A program made the position numbers and the translations under genes. The notes under the pieces are model-generated. The model was not told the origin of the DNA. It saw only the letters and a list, made by a program, of their open reading frames with translations, and made no database searches. Below are positions 35,139 through 43,097 of a stretch of DNA of 64,000 bases, piece by piece. This DNA comes from Planctomycetota bacterium. Its GTDB lineage: Bacteria; Planctomycetota; Phycisphaerae; Phycisphaerales; UBA1924. Each line of letters starts with the position of its first letter. Position 1 is the stretch's first letter. The stretch spans positions 1 through 64,000 of the forward strand of contig JAUZRR010000009.1 in assembly GCA_030950285.1 (NCBI GenBank), written 5' to 3'.

Positions 35139-36830
35139 ATGACCGACACCGCCCCCCCCACGCCCCCCATCCGCCGCGCTCTTCTCTCTGTCAGCAACAA
35201 ACAAGGCATCGTCGAGTTTGCCCGCGCCCTCGCCGAACACGGCGTCCACCTGCTCTCGACCGGCGGCACCGCGCGCACGCTGCGTGACGCCGGGCTCGAT
35301 GTCACCCTCGTCGAAGACCACACCGGCTTCCCCGAGATGCTCGACGGCCGCGTCAAGACACTCCACCCCACCATCCACGGCGGCATCCTCGGTGTCCGCG
35401 ACAACCCCGAGCACACCGCGAAAATGGCCGAGCACCAGATCGAACCGATCGACCTAGTCTGCATCGACCTCTACAAGTTCGAGGACACTATCGCGCGCGC
35501 AGGTGTCACCCTCGACGACGCCGTCGAACAGATCGACATCGGCGGCCCCGCCATGCTCCGCTCGGCCGCGAAGAACTTCCGGTTTGTCACGGTTGTCTCC
35601 GACCCGGCGCAGTACACCCGCGTCCTCGCCGAGATCGCCGAGCAGGGCGGCACGACCACCGCGACCCGCATGGACCTCGCCGCAACAGCGTACGAACGCA
35701 CCTGCGCCTTTGACGCCGCGATCAGCACCTATCTGCGCGCGCAGCAGGGCGAGGCGTTCCCGCGAGTGCTCCTGTTGCAGGGCGAGCTGGCGAGCACACT
35801 CCGCTATGGCGAAAACCCACACCAGCCCGCAGCCCTCTACCGGAGCGGGGGCTTTCAGGCCCCCGACTGGACCGCCCAACTCCACGGCAAACCCCTCAGC
35901 TACAACAACCTCCTCGACGCTTCGGCTGCCTTCGAGCTGGCCTTGGCCCTGGCGGCGCTCGACGAGGCTGCGCACGCCGCATGTGTCATCAAGCACACCA
36001 ACCCCTGCGGTGCCGCACTGGCTGGCAGCCCCGCCGAGGCGTTCGATCTGGCGATCGCGGGCGATCCCATGGCAGCCTATGGCGGCATCGCGGCTTCGGG
36101 ATCGGTCATCGACACCGCAGCAGCCGAACGGCTCTGCGGGGCTGACCGATTCTTCGAGGTCGTGATCGCCCCCGACTACACCGACGAGGCCCTCGCGTTG
36201 CTGCGGGAACGGTGGAAAAACATCCGTCTTCTCCGCACAAATCTATCGCCCGAGGACGCCGACGCTGAGGCTCTGCGAAGCGTCGGGTCTCGACCAACCG
36301 CGAACCTCGACATCCGCACCATCCCCGGCGGCTTTCTCGTCCAGGCCCACGACGACACCCCGCCCGCCCCCGCCGCATGGACCCACGCGGCCGGCCCTGT
36401 TCCCGACCCGGCCCTGCTCCGAGCCGCAGCCGTGATGGAGGCAACCGTGCGCGCACTCTCCTCCAACGCCATCGCCATCGGCGGCCCCGTCGAGCCCCGT
36501 GGCACCGGTTTCCAGCCGGTGGGCTGCGAGACTCGTGGCACCGGCTTCCAGCCGGTGGGCTGCGCCCTCTTCGGCGGCGGCGCAGGCCAGATGGACCGCG
36601 TCGCGTCCTGCCGGCTCGCCATTGCCAAAGCGGGCGATCGAGCCCGCGGCGCAGTCGCAGCCAGCGACGCCTTCTTCCCCTTCCCCGACGGCCCCGAACT
36701 CCTCGCCGACGCGGGCGTTGCGATGCTCGTCCACCCCGGCGGGTCCAAGCGTGACAGCGAGACGTTCGAGCTGTGCGACCGCCGGGGCATCACCTGCATG
36801 ACCACGGGCGTGCGCCGGTTTCGGCACTGA
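35139..36830 (+). CDS. purH: Bifunctional AICAR transformylase/IMP cyclohydrolase, with in-frame tandem repeat
   Basis: A 563-residue enzyme for the last two steps of purine synthesis. The IMP cyclohydrolase domain has SVSNKQGIVEFARAL and KTLHPTIHGGILG, and the transformylase has RYGENPHQPAALY, IKHTNPCGAAL and GAGQMDRVASC. The family length is about 510-530. The excess is partly a 24-residue insert, RGTGFQPVGCET then RGTGFQPVGCA, from two 36-bp direct copies of repeat family D (36498-36569), placed between NAIAIGG and the conserved GAGQ loop. Catalytic residues are untouched. Confidence 0.95.
   Translation: MTDTAPPTPPIRRALLSVSNKQGIVEFARALAEHGVHLLSTGGTARTLRDAGLDVTLVEDHTGFPEMLDGRVKTLHPTIHGGILGVRDNPEHTAKMAEHQIEPIDLVCIDLYKFEDTIARAGVTLDDAVEQIDIGGPAMLRSAAKNFRFVTVVSDPAQYTRVLAEIAEQGGTTTATRMDLAATAYERTCAFDAAISTYLRAQQGEAFPRVLLLQGELASTLRYGENPHQPAALYRSGGFQAPDWTAQLHGKPLSYNNLLDASAAFELALALAALDEAAHAACVIKHTNPCGAALAGSPAEAFDLAIAGDPMAAYGGIAASGSVIDTAAAERLCGADRFFEVVIAPDYTDEALALLRERWKNIRLLRTNLSPEDADAEALRSVGSRPTANLDIRTIPGGFLVQAHDDTPPAPAAWTHAAGPVPDPALLRAAAVMEATVRALSSNAIAIGGPVEPRGTGFQPVGCETRGTGFQPVGCALFGGGAGQMDRVASCRLAIAKAGDRARGAVAASDAFFPFPDGPELLADAGVAMLVHPGGSKRDSETFELCDRRGITCMTTGVRRFRH
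36498..36569. repeat. Two 36-bp direct copies of family D inside purH
   Basis: CGTGGCACCGG(T/C)TTCCAGCC repeats exactly 36 bp apart, so each copy adds 12 codons and the frame is kept. The same palindrome forms the inverted pair at 20305-20394 after carB. Confidence 0.92.
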
Positions 36831-36838
36831 ACACTTTG

Positions 36839-38368
36839 TCACGGCACGCCGGGCTCTGCCAACACAGGCTCGGCAAACCACTCGGCCGGGAGTTTCCAGA
36901 TGAGCACGTCGTGGGCGAAGCTCTTCTGCGCAGGTGTGCCGGTGTTGCGTTGGAGCACCGCTGCGACCCATCGGCCCTCGGGCGAGACTGACAACTGCGG
37001 CGCGTACCCGGGTGTGTCTTCGAGCAGCGACGGCAGCCATGCTGTGGCCCGGGTGTCGCGCACGAGAATCGTGCCGTTGCTCGAGGGCACCAGCAGTAAA
37101 CGGCCGTTCGCGGTGGATGCGACTTCGCGGGTCCCAATCCTCTCACTGCCCTTGCGGAGGATGCCCAGAGTCTTGCCCGTCTCAAGGTCGATCCCGACCA
37201 GCCCGTTGCCGCGGGTGGCGTAGAGCCTGGGCTCGCCGGGCACGACTGCCGCGCCCATCGGGTCCGGTTTGGGCTTGATATCGAACGTGCGGGCCTCTTG
37301 GCCGGTAAGCGAGAGCACACTCACCTCGAACACATCACGGCTGAAGCTCTCCATGAATGTCGGCAGCATCACCAGCATCGGCTCGTTGTCGATCGTGGTC
37401 AGTGCCAGGCTGCGCTCCACCGGTATTCCCGGCTGGTAGCTCCACGCCGGTGTCCGGTACAGCTCGGACGATTCGCCCGATACAGTGTTCCACGAATGGA
37501 GTACATGTTCTTCGGCGTCCCGATCCAGCACGAGCACAAAGACCTTTTCTGCATCAGATGGATGAGGCACGATCGCGTGCTCACCAAAGGCCACCATCGA
37601 TGTGACGGGCACTGTGAGCTGCGAGAGGACCCGCCCTGTTGCGGTGTCGATACACACCAATGACGAAGAACGCCTTTCACCAGCGATCAACCCCGAGCCG
37701 TCGGCGGTCAGGCACGCGCGGGTGTAGGTCCGGCCCGGGCCTGTCCGGATCACGCGCACCGGCTTCCCGGCCTCGAGGTCCCACTCCTCGAACCGATCCA
37801 CACCGCGCCGGAATCCGTCGAACCACGTCCACCCGCGCTCGGCGGTCAGTTCGCTGGCGCGGACCGAAGGGAAGTTCAACCAGCGGACAGGTGGGCCGGT
37901 CCGGTTGAGGCCGACGAACGCAAACAACACGCCCAGCGCGACCGCGGGGAGCAGCCCGACCGCCAACGGCCGCAGCACGCGCCAACGCTGCGCGCGACCC
38001 GGCACCAACAGGCGCGGCGTGATGTCGCGGCCGCACTCGGTACACACGGCTTTCGCGGCGATGAGTTGTTCGCGGTCGTCGGCCGCGCCGAGCTCGTAGT
38101 TGCATCGCCGGCAGAAGAGCACGCCCCGGCGGCGCGGGCGATGGGCGCGGCGCCAGACGATCCAGAGCGCCACCAGCAGCCAGAGGCCGACGAGGGTGCC
38201 GAGCACCTCCGGCCACACGAACACAGCGACCTCCCAGAGGTCGATCGCTTCGACGTGCGAGTGGATGATCGCGCGGCCGGTCTCGCCGAGGAAGAGGACG
38301 TCGCGGGCTTCCTCCGGCATGTCGAACGGGATGTAATGCAGCGGCTGGATGCCCCCGGGCTGCGTCAT
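36839..38368 (-). CDS. Membrane protein with zinc ribbon and beta-propeller-like domain
   Basis: A 509-residue protein starting at ATG 38368 with AAAGG upstream. Order: a membrane helix (VLGTLVGLWLLVALWIVW), a zinc ribbon with two CxxC pairs (CRRCNYELG; CTECGRD), a second helix (LAVGLLPAVALGVLFAFVG), then about 300 residues of blade-like repeats (WDLEAGKPVRVIRTG; IDTATGRVLSQL; IDLETGKTLGILRKG; VSPEGRWVAAVL). The ribbon is probably cytoplasmic and the propeller external. Function unknown; such proteins are frequent in planctomycetes. It converges on purH with 8 bp between stops. Confidence 0.7.
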   Translation of the reverse strand: MTQPGGIQPLHYIPFDMPEEARDVLFLGETGRAIIHSHVEAIDLWEVAVFVWPEVLGTLVGLWLLVALWIVWRRAHRPRRRGVLFCRRCNYELGAADDREQLIAAKAVCTECGRDITPRLLVPGRAQRWRVLRPLAVGLLPAVALGVLFAFVGLNRTGPPVRWLNFPSVRASELTAERGWTWFDGFRRGVDRFEEWDLEAGKPVRVIRTGPGRTYTRACLTADGSGLIAGERRSSSLVCIDTATGRVLSQLTVPVTSMVAFGEHAIVPHPSDAEKVFVLVLDRDAEEHVLHSWNTVSGESSELYRTPAWSYQPGIPVERSLALTTIDNEPMLVMLPTFMESFSRDVFEVSVLSLTGQEARTFDIKPKPDPMGAAVVPGEPRLYATRGNGLVGIDLETGKTLGILRKGSERIGTREVASTANGRLLLVPSSNGTILVRDTRATAWLPSLLEDTPGYAPQLSVSPEGRWVAAVLQRNTGTPAQKSFAHDVLIWKLPAEWFAEPVLAEPGVP

Positions 38369-38589
38369 GGTGTGCCTTTCGTTGCTGCGCGTCGGGCGGG
38401 ACGATCTGAGGCACAGCCTACCGGCACAGAGCTGATTGCGGGGCCGGGCATGTGTTGACTCGGCGTCAATCCGGCGGTTTACGGGCGATAACCGGGTCAT
38501 GTTTGCTGGCGGGGCTTGCTCTGGGCGGGTAAAGTCCTTATGTATAGAGACGATCGCGGGCAGGTCGTGCCCGTGCTGGAGCGCGTTCG

Positions 38590-39315
38590 ATGGCCCGTCA
38601 CTCAAAACAGAAACACAACCGCACCAAGCAGGGCAACACGCCTTCGGAGGATCATCCAGCCGCGCTGGTGGGCGGTGCTGGCGAGTTGATCGCGCACGGG
38701 AACGGGCTGGACGCGCGGGTGCTGGTGTTGAATCGGCTGTACGTCGCGGTGCGGGTGGTCACGGTGCGGCGGGCGTTTGCGATGCTGTGCCGGGACATGG
38801 CGGAGATCATCTCGGTCGAGGACGGGCAGTACGTCAACTACGACTTTGCGACCTGGACCGAGGTGTCGGAGTTCCGCCGCGCGTACGAGCGGGATCAGCA
38901 CGATTGGGTGCGGACGGTGCGGACCGAGATCGCGGTGCCTCGGATCATTCGGCTGTTTGGCTACGACAAGCTGCCGACCCAGCGGGTGAAGCTCAACCGG
39001 CGGAACCTGTTTGCCCGCGACCGCAGCCAGTGCCAGTACTGCGGCTCGCACTTTACGACCAGCGAGCTCACCCTCGACCACGTCACCCCACGCACCCAGG
39101 GCGGTGGCGACACGTGGGAGAATCTGGTCTGTGCGTGTGTCCGCTGCAACGCGCGCAAGGGCGGACGGACGCCCGAGCAGGCGCGGATGAAACTCATCCG
39201 CAAGCCCGTGCGGCCGCGACGGAACCCGCTGATCACGCTGCGGCTGGGCAACGAGAAGTACCGCTCGTGGAAAGCGTTTCTCGACGAGGCGTATTGGTCG
39301 GTGGAGCTGCGGTAG
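38590..39315 (+). CDS. HNH endonuclease family protein (planctomycete-type)
   Basis: A 241-residue protein. Residues 30-125 form a conserved extra domain (VLVLNRLYVAVRVVTVRRAF, DWVRTVRTEIAVPRIIRLFG). The C-terminal HNH nuclease domain has CQYCGSHFTTSELTLDHVTP, the zinc CxxC and DH of the active site, then NLVCACVRCNARKGGRTPEQ. Such genes are stand-alone and chromosomal across bacteria rather than mobile. The cellular target is unknown. A TTGAC/GTCAA inverted repeat lies at 38455-38468 in the upstream gap. Confidence 0.85.
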   Translation: MARHSKQKHNRTKQGNTPSEDHPAALVGGAGELIAHGNGLDARVLVLNRLYVAVRVVTVRRAFAMLCRDMAEIISVEDGQYVNYDFATWTEVSEFRRAYERDQHDWVRTVRTEIAVPRIIRLFGYDKLPTQRVKLNRRNLFARDRSQCQYCGSHFTTSELTLDHVTPRTQGGGDTWENLVCACVRCNARKGGRTPEQARMKLIRKPVRPRRNPLITLRLGNEKYRSWKAFLDEAYWSVELR

Positions 39316-39383
39316 CGCGGAGAGTGGGCGAGCGCACGTCGGACAATATTTGTTCTTTCCGACTCTTCCGGGGCGTCGGTCTT

Positions 39384-39462
39384 GTCCCCTCGCTCGCGCG
39401 AAGGGCTCTGTCGGAAGGCGTTGCACAGCAGAAAGTAAAGCCCCTCGCGCAAGCGAGGGGAC
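39384..39462. repeat. Family A inverted repeat pair between convergent genes
   Basis: Sense copy 39384-39409 (with one change, GAAGGGCTCT) and inverted copy 39437-39462, 27 bp apart, between the HNH gene and the pterin dehydratase gene that faces it. Confidence 0.9.
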
Positions 39463-39531
39463 AAGCGCAACCGAAATGCGAGAAGCACAATGACGCAATC
39501 GGGCCGAACACCCGCCCGGCCGGATGACGGC

Positions 39532-39831
39532 TCAGGCCGCCGCGACGGTGCCCGAGAGTTTGTCGGCTTCCTGAGCGAGGGCAAAGTCCTTGGCGGTGAT
39601 CCCGCCGGCGTCGTGGGTGTTGACGCTGATGGTGACTTTGTTATATCGGATCAAAATATCCGGATGGTGTTGCGATCGCTCGGCGTACGCGGCGAGCCCT
39701 TCGACAAACGCCATCGCCGCCTTGAAGTCGGGGAACTGGAACGTCCGTTGGATCTTGCCGCTGATCTCGGACCACTCGGGTGAGTTGATCAGCTCGGCCT
39801 GGATCTGCTCTTCACTAAACTTCTCTGCCAT
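39532..39831 (-). CDS. 4a-hydroxytetrahydrobiopterin dehydratase (PCD/DCoH family)
   Basis: A 99-residue enzyme that recycles the 4a-carbinolamine of pterins. It has the family pattern WSEISGKIQRTFQFPDFKAA, AERSQHHPDILIRYNKVTIS (the HH and PD-like catalytic region) and NTHDAGGITAKDFALAQ. GGAGG lies 7 bases before ATG 39831. No aromatic amino acid hydroxylase is present in the window, so its partner is not seen; orphan PCDs are also linked to molybdopterin and other roles. Confidence 0.92.
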   Translation of the reverse strand: MAEKFSEEQIQAELINSPEWSEISGKIQRTFQFPDFKAAMAFVEGLAAYAERSQHHPDILIRYNKVTISVNTHDAGGITAKDFALAQEADKLSGTVAAA

Positions 39832-39892
39832 GGAATCCTCCAGATGGCTCGTGGGGCGGGTCGAACGCGGAGTGTATCATCGCGCCGCGACG

Positions 39893-40936
39893 ATGCCTCA
39901 CCCGACGACCGAACCAAAACCGCCCGCCACACCGCTTTCCGGCGGGGTGACCCGTCTGGCGCCCTCGCCAACGGGGGCGCTGCACCTGGGCAATGCTCGA
40001 ACATTTTTGGTGAACTGGGCGATGGCGCGGCAGCACGGCTGGAGAATCGTGCTTCGGATCGAGGATCTGGACGGGCCTCGGGTCAAACCCGGCGCGATCG
40101 AGTCGTGCCTGGCGACACTCAAATGGTTGGGTATTGGTTGGGACGAGGGACCTTGGGTGCAGTCTGAGGCCCCCGAGCCCCACGCCGCAGCGATGCGGGA
40201 GTTGGCAAAGCGAGGGCTGGTGTATCCGTGCGAGTTGACACGGGCGGAGATCGAGGCGGCTGCGAGTGCCCCCCACGCCCCCCACGCCCCCCACGCCCCC
40301 CACGCCCCAGCCACCCCAGCCCCGGGCGGAGCGCAGGCAGGTGGCGAGAGCCGATTCCCGCCCGAGTTGCGGCCGGCGTCCCTCGGCCCGTGTTTGTTCG
40401 ACACCCCGACGACCAACTGGCGGTTTGTGACGCCCGATGAGCCGGTGGGGTTTGTGGACACCTTTGCCGGGGCGCACAAGGCAAACCCCGGCCGGGATGT
40501 CGGCGACTTTGTGGTATGGACCAAACGCGGGCAGCCGGCGTATCAGTTGGCGGTGGTGGTGGACGACCATCGGCAGGGTGTGACGCAGGTGGTGCGGGGG
40601 GATGATCTGCTGGGGTCGACCGGGCGGCAGCTGTTGCTGATGCGGGCGCTGGGGCTGGGTCCTGAGCCGACCTACACCCACCTGCCGCTGGTCGTGGGCG
40701 AGGACGGCAGGCGGCTGGCGAAGCGCCACGGCGACACCCGGCTGACGACCTACCGGGAGACCGGGGTCTCGCCCGAGCGGGTGATCGGGCTGCTGGGTTG
40801 GTGGTGCGGGGTGGTGGCAGAACGGGTGCCGATGTCGGCAAGACAGTTTTGCGAGGGGTTTGATCTCGCTAGCATGTGCAGAGACCGGGTGGTATTTACC
40901 CAGGAGGATGACCGATGGCTTCGGCAAGATTTATGA
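39893..40936 (+). CDS. gluQ: Glutamyl-Q tRNA(Asp) synthetase (GluQRS, YadB-like)
   Basis: A 347-residue truncated GluRS that glutamylates queuosine in tRNA(Asp). It has the HIGH-type PSPTGALHLGNART, RIEDLDGPRVKPGA and the KMSKS-type RLAKRHGDTRL but no anticodon-binding domain, as in YadB. Where YadB has a Cys-rich zinc site (CxC with later Tyr/Cys), only one Cys remains at VYPCELTRAE, and an (Ala-Pro-His)4 low-complexity insert from 9-bp DNA repeats follows (40268-40306). A discriminating GluRS is possible but the length argues against it. The 3' end overlaps the DUF192 gene by 22 bp. Confidence 0.85.
   Translation: MPHPTTEPKPPATPLSGGVTRLAPSPTGALHLGNARTFLVNWAMARQHGWRIVLRIEDLDGPRVKPGAIESCLATLKWLGIGWDEGPWVQSEAPEPHAAAMRELAKRGLVYPCELTRAEIEAAASAPHAPHAPHAPHAPATPAPGGAQAGGESRFPPELRPASLGPCLFDTPTTNWRFVTPDEPVGFVDTFAGAHKANPGRDVGDFVVWTKRGQPAYQLAVVVDDHRQGVTQVVRGDDLLGSTGRQLLLMRALGLGPEPTYTHLPLVVGEDGRRLAKRHGDTRLTTYRETGVSPERVIGLLGWWCGVVAERVPMSARQFCEGFDLASMCRDRVVFTQEDDRWLRQDL
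40268..40306. repeat. Four 9-bp tandem repeats inside gluQRS
   Basis: GCCCCCCAC occurs four times, translated as Ala-Pro-His units. Being a multiple of three, copy number change would not break the gene. Confidence 0.85.
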
Positions 40937-41472
40937 TTCTGATGGGGGTGGTGGCACTCGTGGCCGGGCTGCTGCCTTTGACCGGGTGCAGCAACAACAC
41001 CGGGAAGCCCTCGGGCAACGCCGACACCAACATCGAGAGTGTCAAGATCGACGGCGAGTGGTTCCAGCTGGAGCTTGCACTCGACGGCGAAACCCGGTTC
41101 AAGGGATTGAGCGGGCGGGACCACATCGAGCCCGACGGCGGGATGCTGTTTGTGTTTCCCAGGCCGAACGATCAGCGGTTTGTGATGCGCGACTGCCTGG
41201 TGCCTATCGACATTATCTATCTCGATCCGGCGGGACGAATCACGGCGATGCACCACATGCCGGTCGAGCCGCCGCGGGACCCCGAGACCGAGCCGGTGAC
41301 GGGGGTGGGCGCGACCGACAAATACGAGCAGCGTCTCAAGCGGTACCCGAGCCGGTACCCGGCGCAGTTTGTGATCGAGCTTGCGGGAGGGACGCTCGAA
41401 CGGCTTGACCTGTCGGAAGGTGACCTGATCGACCTGAACGACCCGGCCGGGCTGAAGGCGCGGGCAAAGTAA
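40915..41472 (+). CDS. DUF192 lipoprotein
   Basis: A 185-residue exported lipoprotein: hydrophobic segment FMILMGVVALVAGLLPLTGC with lipobox LTGC, then a DUF192 fold (VKIDGEWFQLELALDGETRF, GLSGRDHIEPDGGMLFVFP, RDCLVPIDIIYLDPAGRI). ATG 40915 has AGGAGGATG just upstream and overlaps the end of gluQRS, so they are coupled. DUF192 proteins have no firmly known role. A GA/T-rich linker (DPETEPVTGVGATDKYEQRL) interrupts the usual fold before its last strands. Confidence 0.9.
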   Translation: MASARFMILMGVVALVAGLLPLTGCSNNTGKPSGNADTNIESVKIDGEWFQLELALDGETRFKGLSGRDHIEPDGGMLFVFPRPNDQRFVMRDCLVPIDIIYLDPAGRITAMHHMPVEPPRDPETEPVTGVGATDKYEQRLKRYPSRYPAQFVIELAGGTLERLDLSEGDLIDLNDPAGLKARAK

Positions 41473-41524
41473 GCCGATACCGGGGCTGAGGCCCGCGTCG
41501 GTTTTGCGGGCTTGGGAGCTGTCG

Positions 41525-42817
41525 TTGCACCACGCCCGGGTTGTTATCGCTGCGGAGACTGATGCTGCTGACAGGGCGGCGTGGTGGTGTTCGGAGATCG
41601 CGCGGGGGTGGCCGCGGCGGGGTGAAGCGCCCGCGTGCGAAGCGGTGATGCTTGAGACCTTTGCCGATCGGCTGCGAGACGAGACTGGTCCCGGGGTCGC
41701 GGCGGACACGGTTGTGGTGCTGGTGTGCCCGACACCATCTCGCGCCGGCCCGACGCTGATGCAGACGCTGGACAGGTTGATTGGTGCGCGCACGCCGACG
41801 CTGGTGCTTTCGGGCGACGCCGATCGGTTGCGCATGGAGCTCGAGCCGCAGGGGATCGTGGTCGAACGGCTGAATGCCGACTCGAACCGGATCACGTCGG
41901 TGCTCCAGACGCTCTTGGTTCGGCAGGCGGCGGTTGATCTACTAGGCACCGAGCTGCGGGTGGCGGGGGCGTCGCAGACGGGGCTCAGCGGCGAGATCGG
42001 ACGGCTGCACGACGAGCTTCAGCTGGCCGGGGCGGTGCAGCGGCGGTTCTTGCCGCGTGAGCTGCCGAAGCTGCCGGGGTATGAGTTCGGGGTCTTCTTC
42101 CGACCCTGCGGCTTTGTGAGCGGCGACATCTACGACGTGGTGGCGATCGACGACTCGCGGATCGCGTTCATGGTCGCCGACGCGGTGGGGCACGGCGTGC
42201 CCGCGGCGCTCTTGACCCTGGTGCTCGGACGGGCGCTGCGCCAGAGCCCGGCCGATGGAGAAGCGCATCCGCTTGCTTCGCCCGCGCGGACACTGGCGAG
42301 GCTCAACGAAGAGTTGTGCATCGAGAACGAAACCGGTGATCGGTTCGCCACCGCGGTCTGCGGCGTGGTGGACACCAGGACCGGCGCGGTGACGCTTTCG
42401 GGCGCAGGACACCCCGCGTCGATCCGGCTTGGCACCGACAGCGCGGCCGAGGAGATCGACGGCGGGGAAGGGCCGTTGCTCGGGGTCTTCCCCGATGCGC
42501 CGTTCACCGAGCGCACGTTTACGCTCGGGCCCGGCGAGACACTCGTGCTCTACAGCGACGGGTTCGAGGTGGTGTTCCCCGATCCGGCTTCGGAAGCCGA
42601 GAGCGTCTCGGCGAATCAGGCGTATATCACGCACTTTGCCGAGATCGCCGGCCGCGCCGGTGGAGCAGAAGAAGCGGTCGCGTTGCTCGCAGCCGATGTC
42701 GATGCCCAGGCGGGATCGCTCAACCAGCGGGACGATCTGACGGCGCTTGTGCTGTGTCGGGCGGCGGGTTCGTTGTGCGTGGCGGAGCCGGGTGAGGGGT
42801 CGCGGGTGGCAGCGTAG
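41525..42817 (+). CDS. SpoIIE/RsbU-type PP2C serine phosphatase with N-terminal receiver-like region
   Basis: A protein of about 430 residues. The C-terminal phosphatase has AVQRRFLPRELPKLPGYEFG, metal motifs GFVSGDIYDVVAID and FMVADAVGHGVPAALLTLVL, ATAVCGVVDTRTG, GHPASIRLG and LVLYSDGFEVV. The first 130 residues look like a degenerate receiver-type alpha/beta domain (VVIAAETDAADRAAWWCSEI; TPTLVLSGDADRLRMELEP), then a coiled linker. No ATG is available; TTG 41525 with GGGAG seven bases before it is preferred to TTG 41504. These phosphatases dephosphorylate anti-anti-sigma factors; no partner is in the window. Confidence 0.85.
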   Translation: MHHARVVIAAETDAADRAAWWCSEIARGWPRRGEAPACEAVMLETFADRLRDETGPGVAADTVVVLVCPTPSRAGPTLMQTLDRLIGARTPTLVLSGDADRLRMELEPQGIVVERLNADSNRITSVLQTLLVRQAAVDLLGTELRVAGASQTGLSGEIGRLHDELQLAGAVQRRFLPRELPKLPGYEFGVFFRPCGFVSGDIYDVVAIDDSRIAFMVADAVGHGVPAALLTLVLGRALRQSPADGEAHPLASPARTLARLNEELCIENETGDRFATAVCGVVDTRTGAVTLSGAGHPASIRLGTDSAAEEIDGGEGPLLGVFPDAPFTERTFTLGPGETLVLYSDGFEVVFPDPASEAESVSANQAYITHFAEIAGRAGGAEEAVALLAADVDAQAGSLNQRDDLTALVLCRAAGSLCVAEPGEGSRVAA

Positions 42818-42948
42818 TGGTCCGCCGGGTTATGAACAGGGCCGCGATCTGCTGCCTTGCGGAGATCGGTCGCGGGTTGTCTGATCGCACCGAGTTCCCA
42901 GAGCTGAACTCGGTGGCACGGGTTGGCATCACCAAATGAGTTTCTTTC

Positions 42949-43072
42949 AACGAGCCCCGAGCGCAAGCTCGGTTGCACTTTGGTATCACCTGAACCTGTG
43001 CGCGACATGTGAACCCGAGCTTGCGCTCGGGGCTCGTTACGAATCAACTCTGCTCGCGCTTGGGGCTCGTTG
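42949..43072. repeat. Family E repeats, one sense and two inverted copies
   Basis: ACGAGCCCCGAGCGCAAGCTC (42950), inverse GAGCTTGCGCTCGGGGCTCGT (43017) and a weaker inverse CTCGCGCTTGGGGCTCGTT (43052). They fill the 280 bp between the convergent phosphatase and short DUF1549 genes, ending 26 bp from the latter's stop. Confidence 0.88.
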
Positions 43073-43097
43073 TGTGGTGGTGTTGGATGAGGATCGT

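Noticed and set aside
38455-38468. TTGAC/GTCAA inverted repeat as a defined operator
   Set aside because: Short and single; could arise by chance, and no regulator gene is near. Mentioned only as context of the HNH gene.
40268-40306. Repeat as a possible mobile element site in gluQRS
   Set aside because: Simple 9-bp slippage repeat with no inverted ends or target duplication.
42950-43075. Possible insertion sequence ends
   Set aside because: The inverted copies enclose only about 40 bp with no transposase; best explained as family E repeats.
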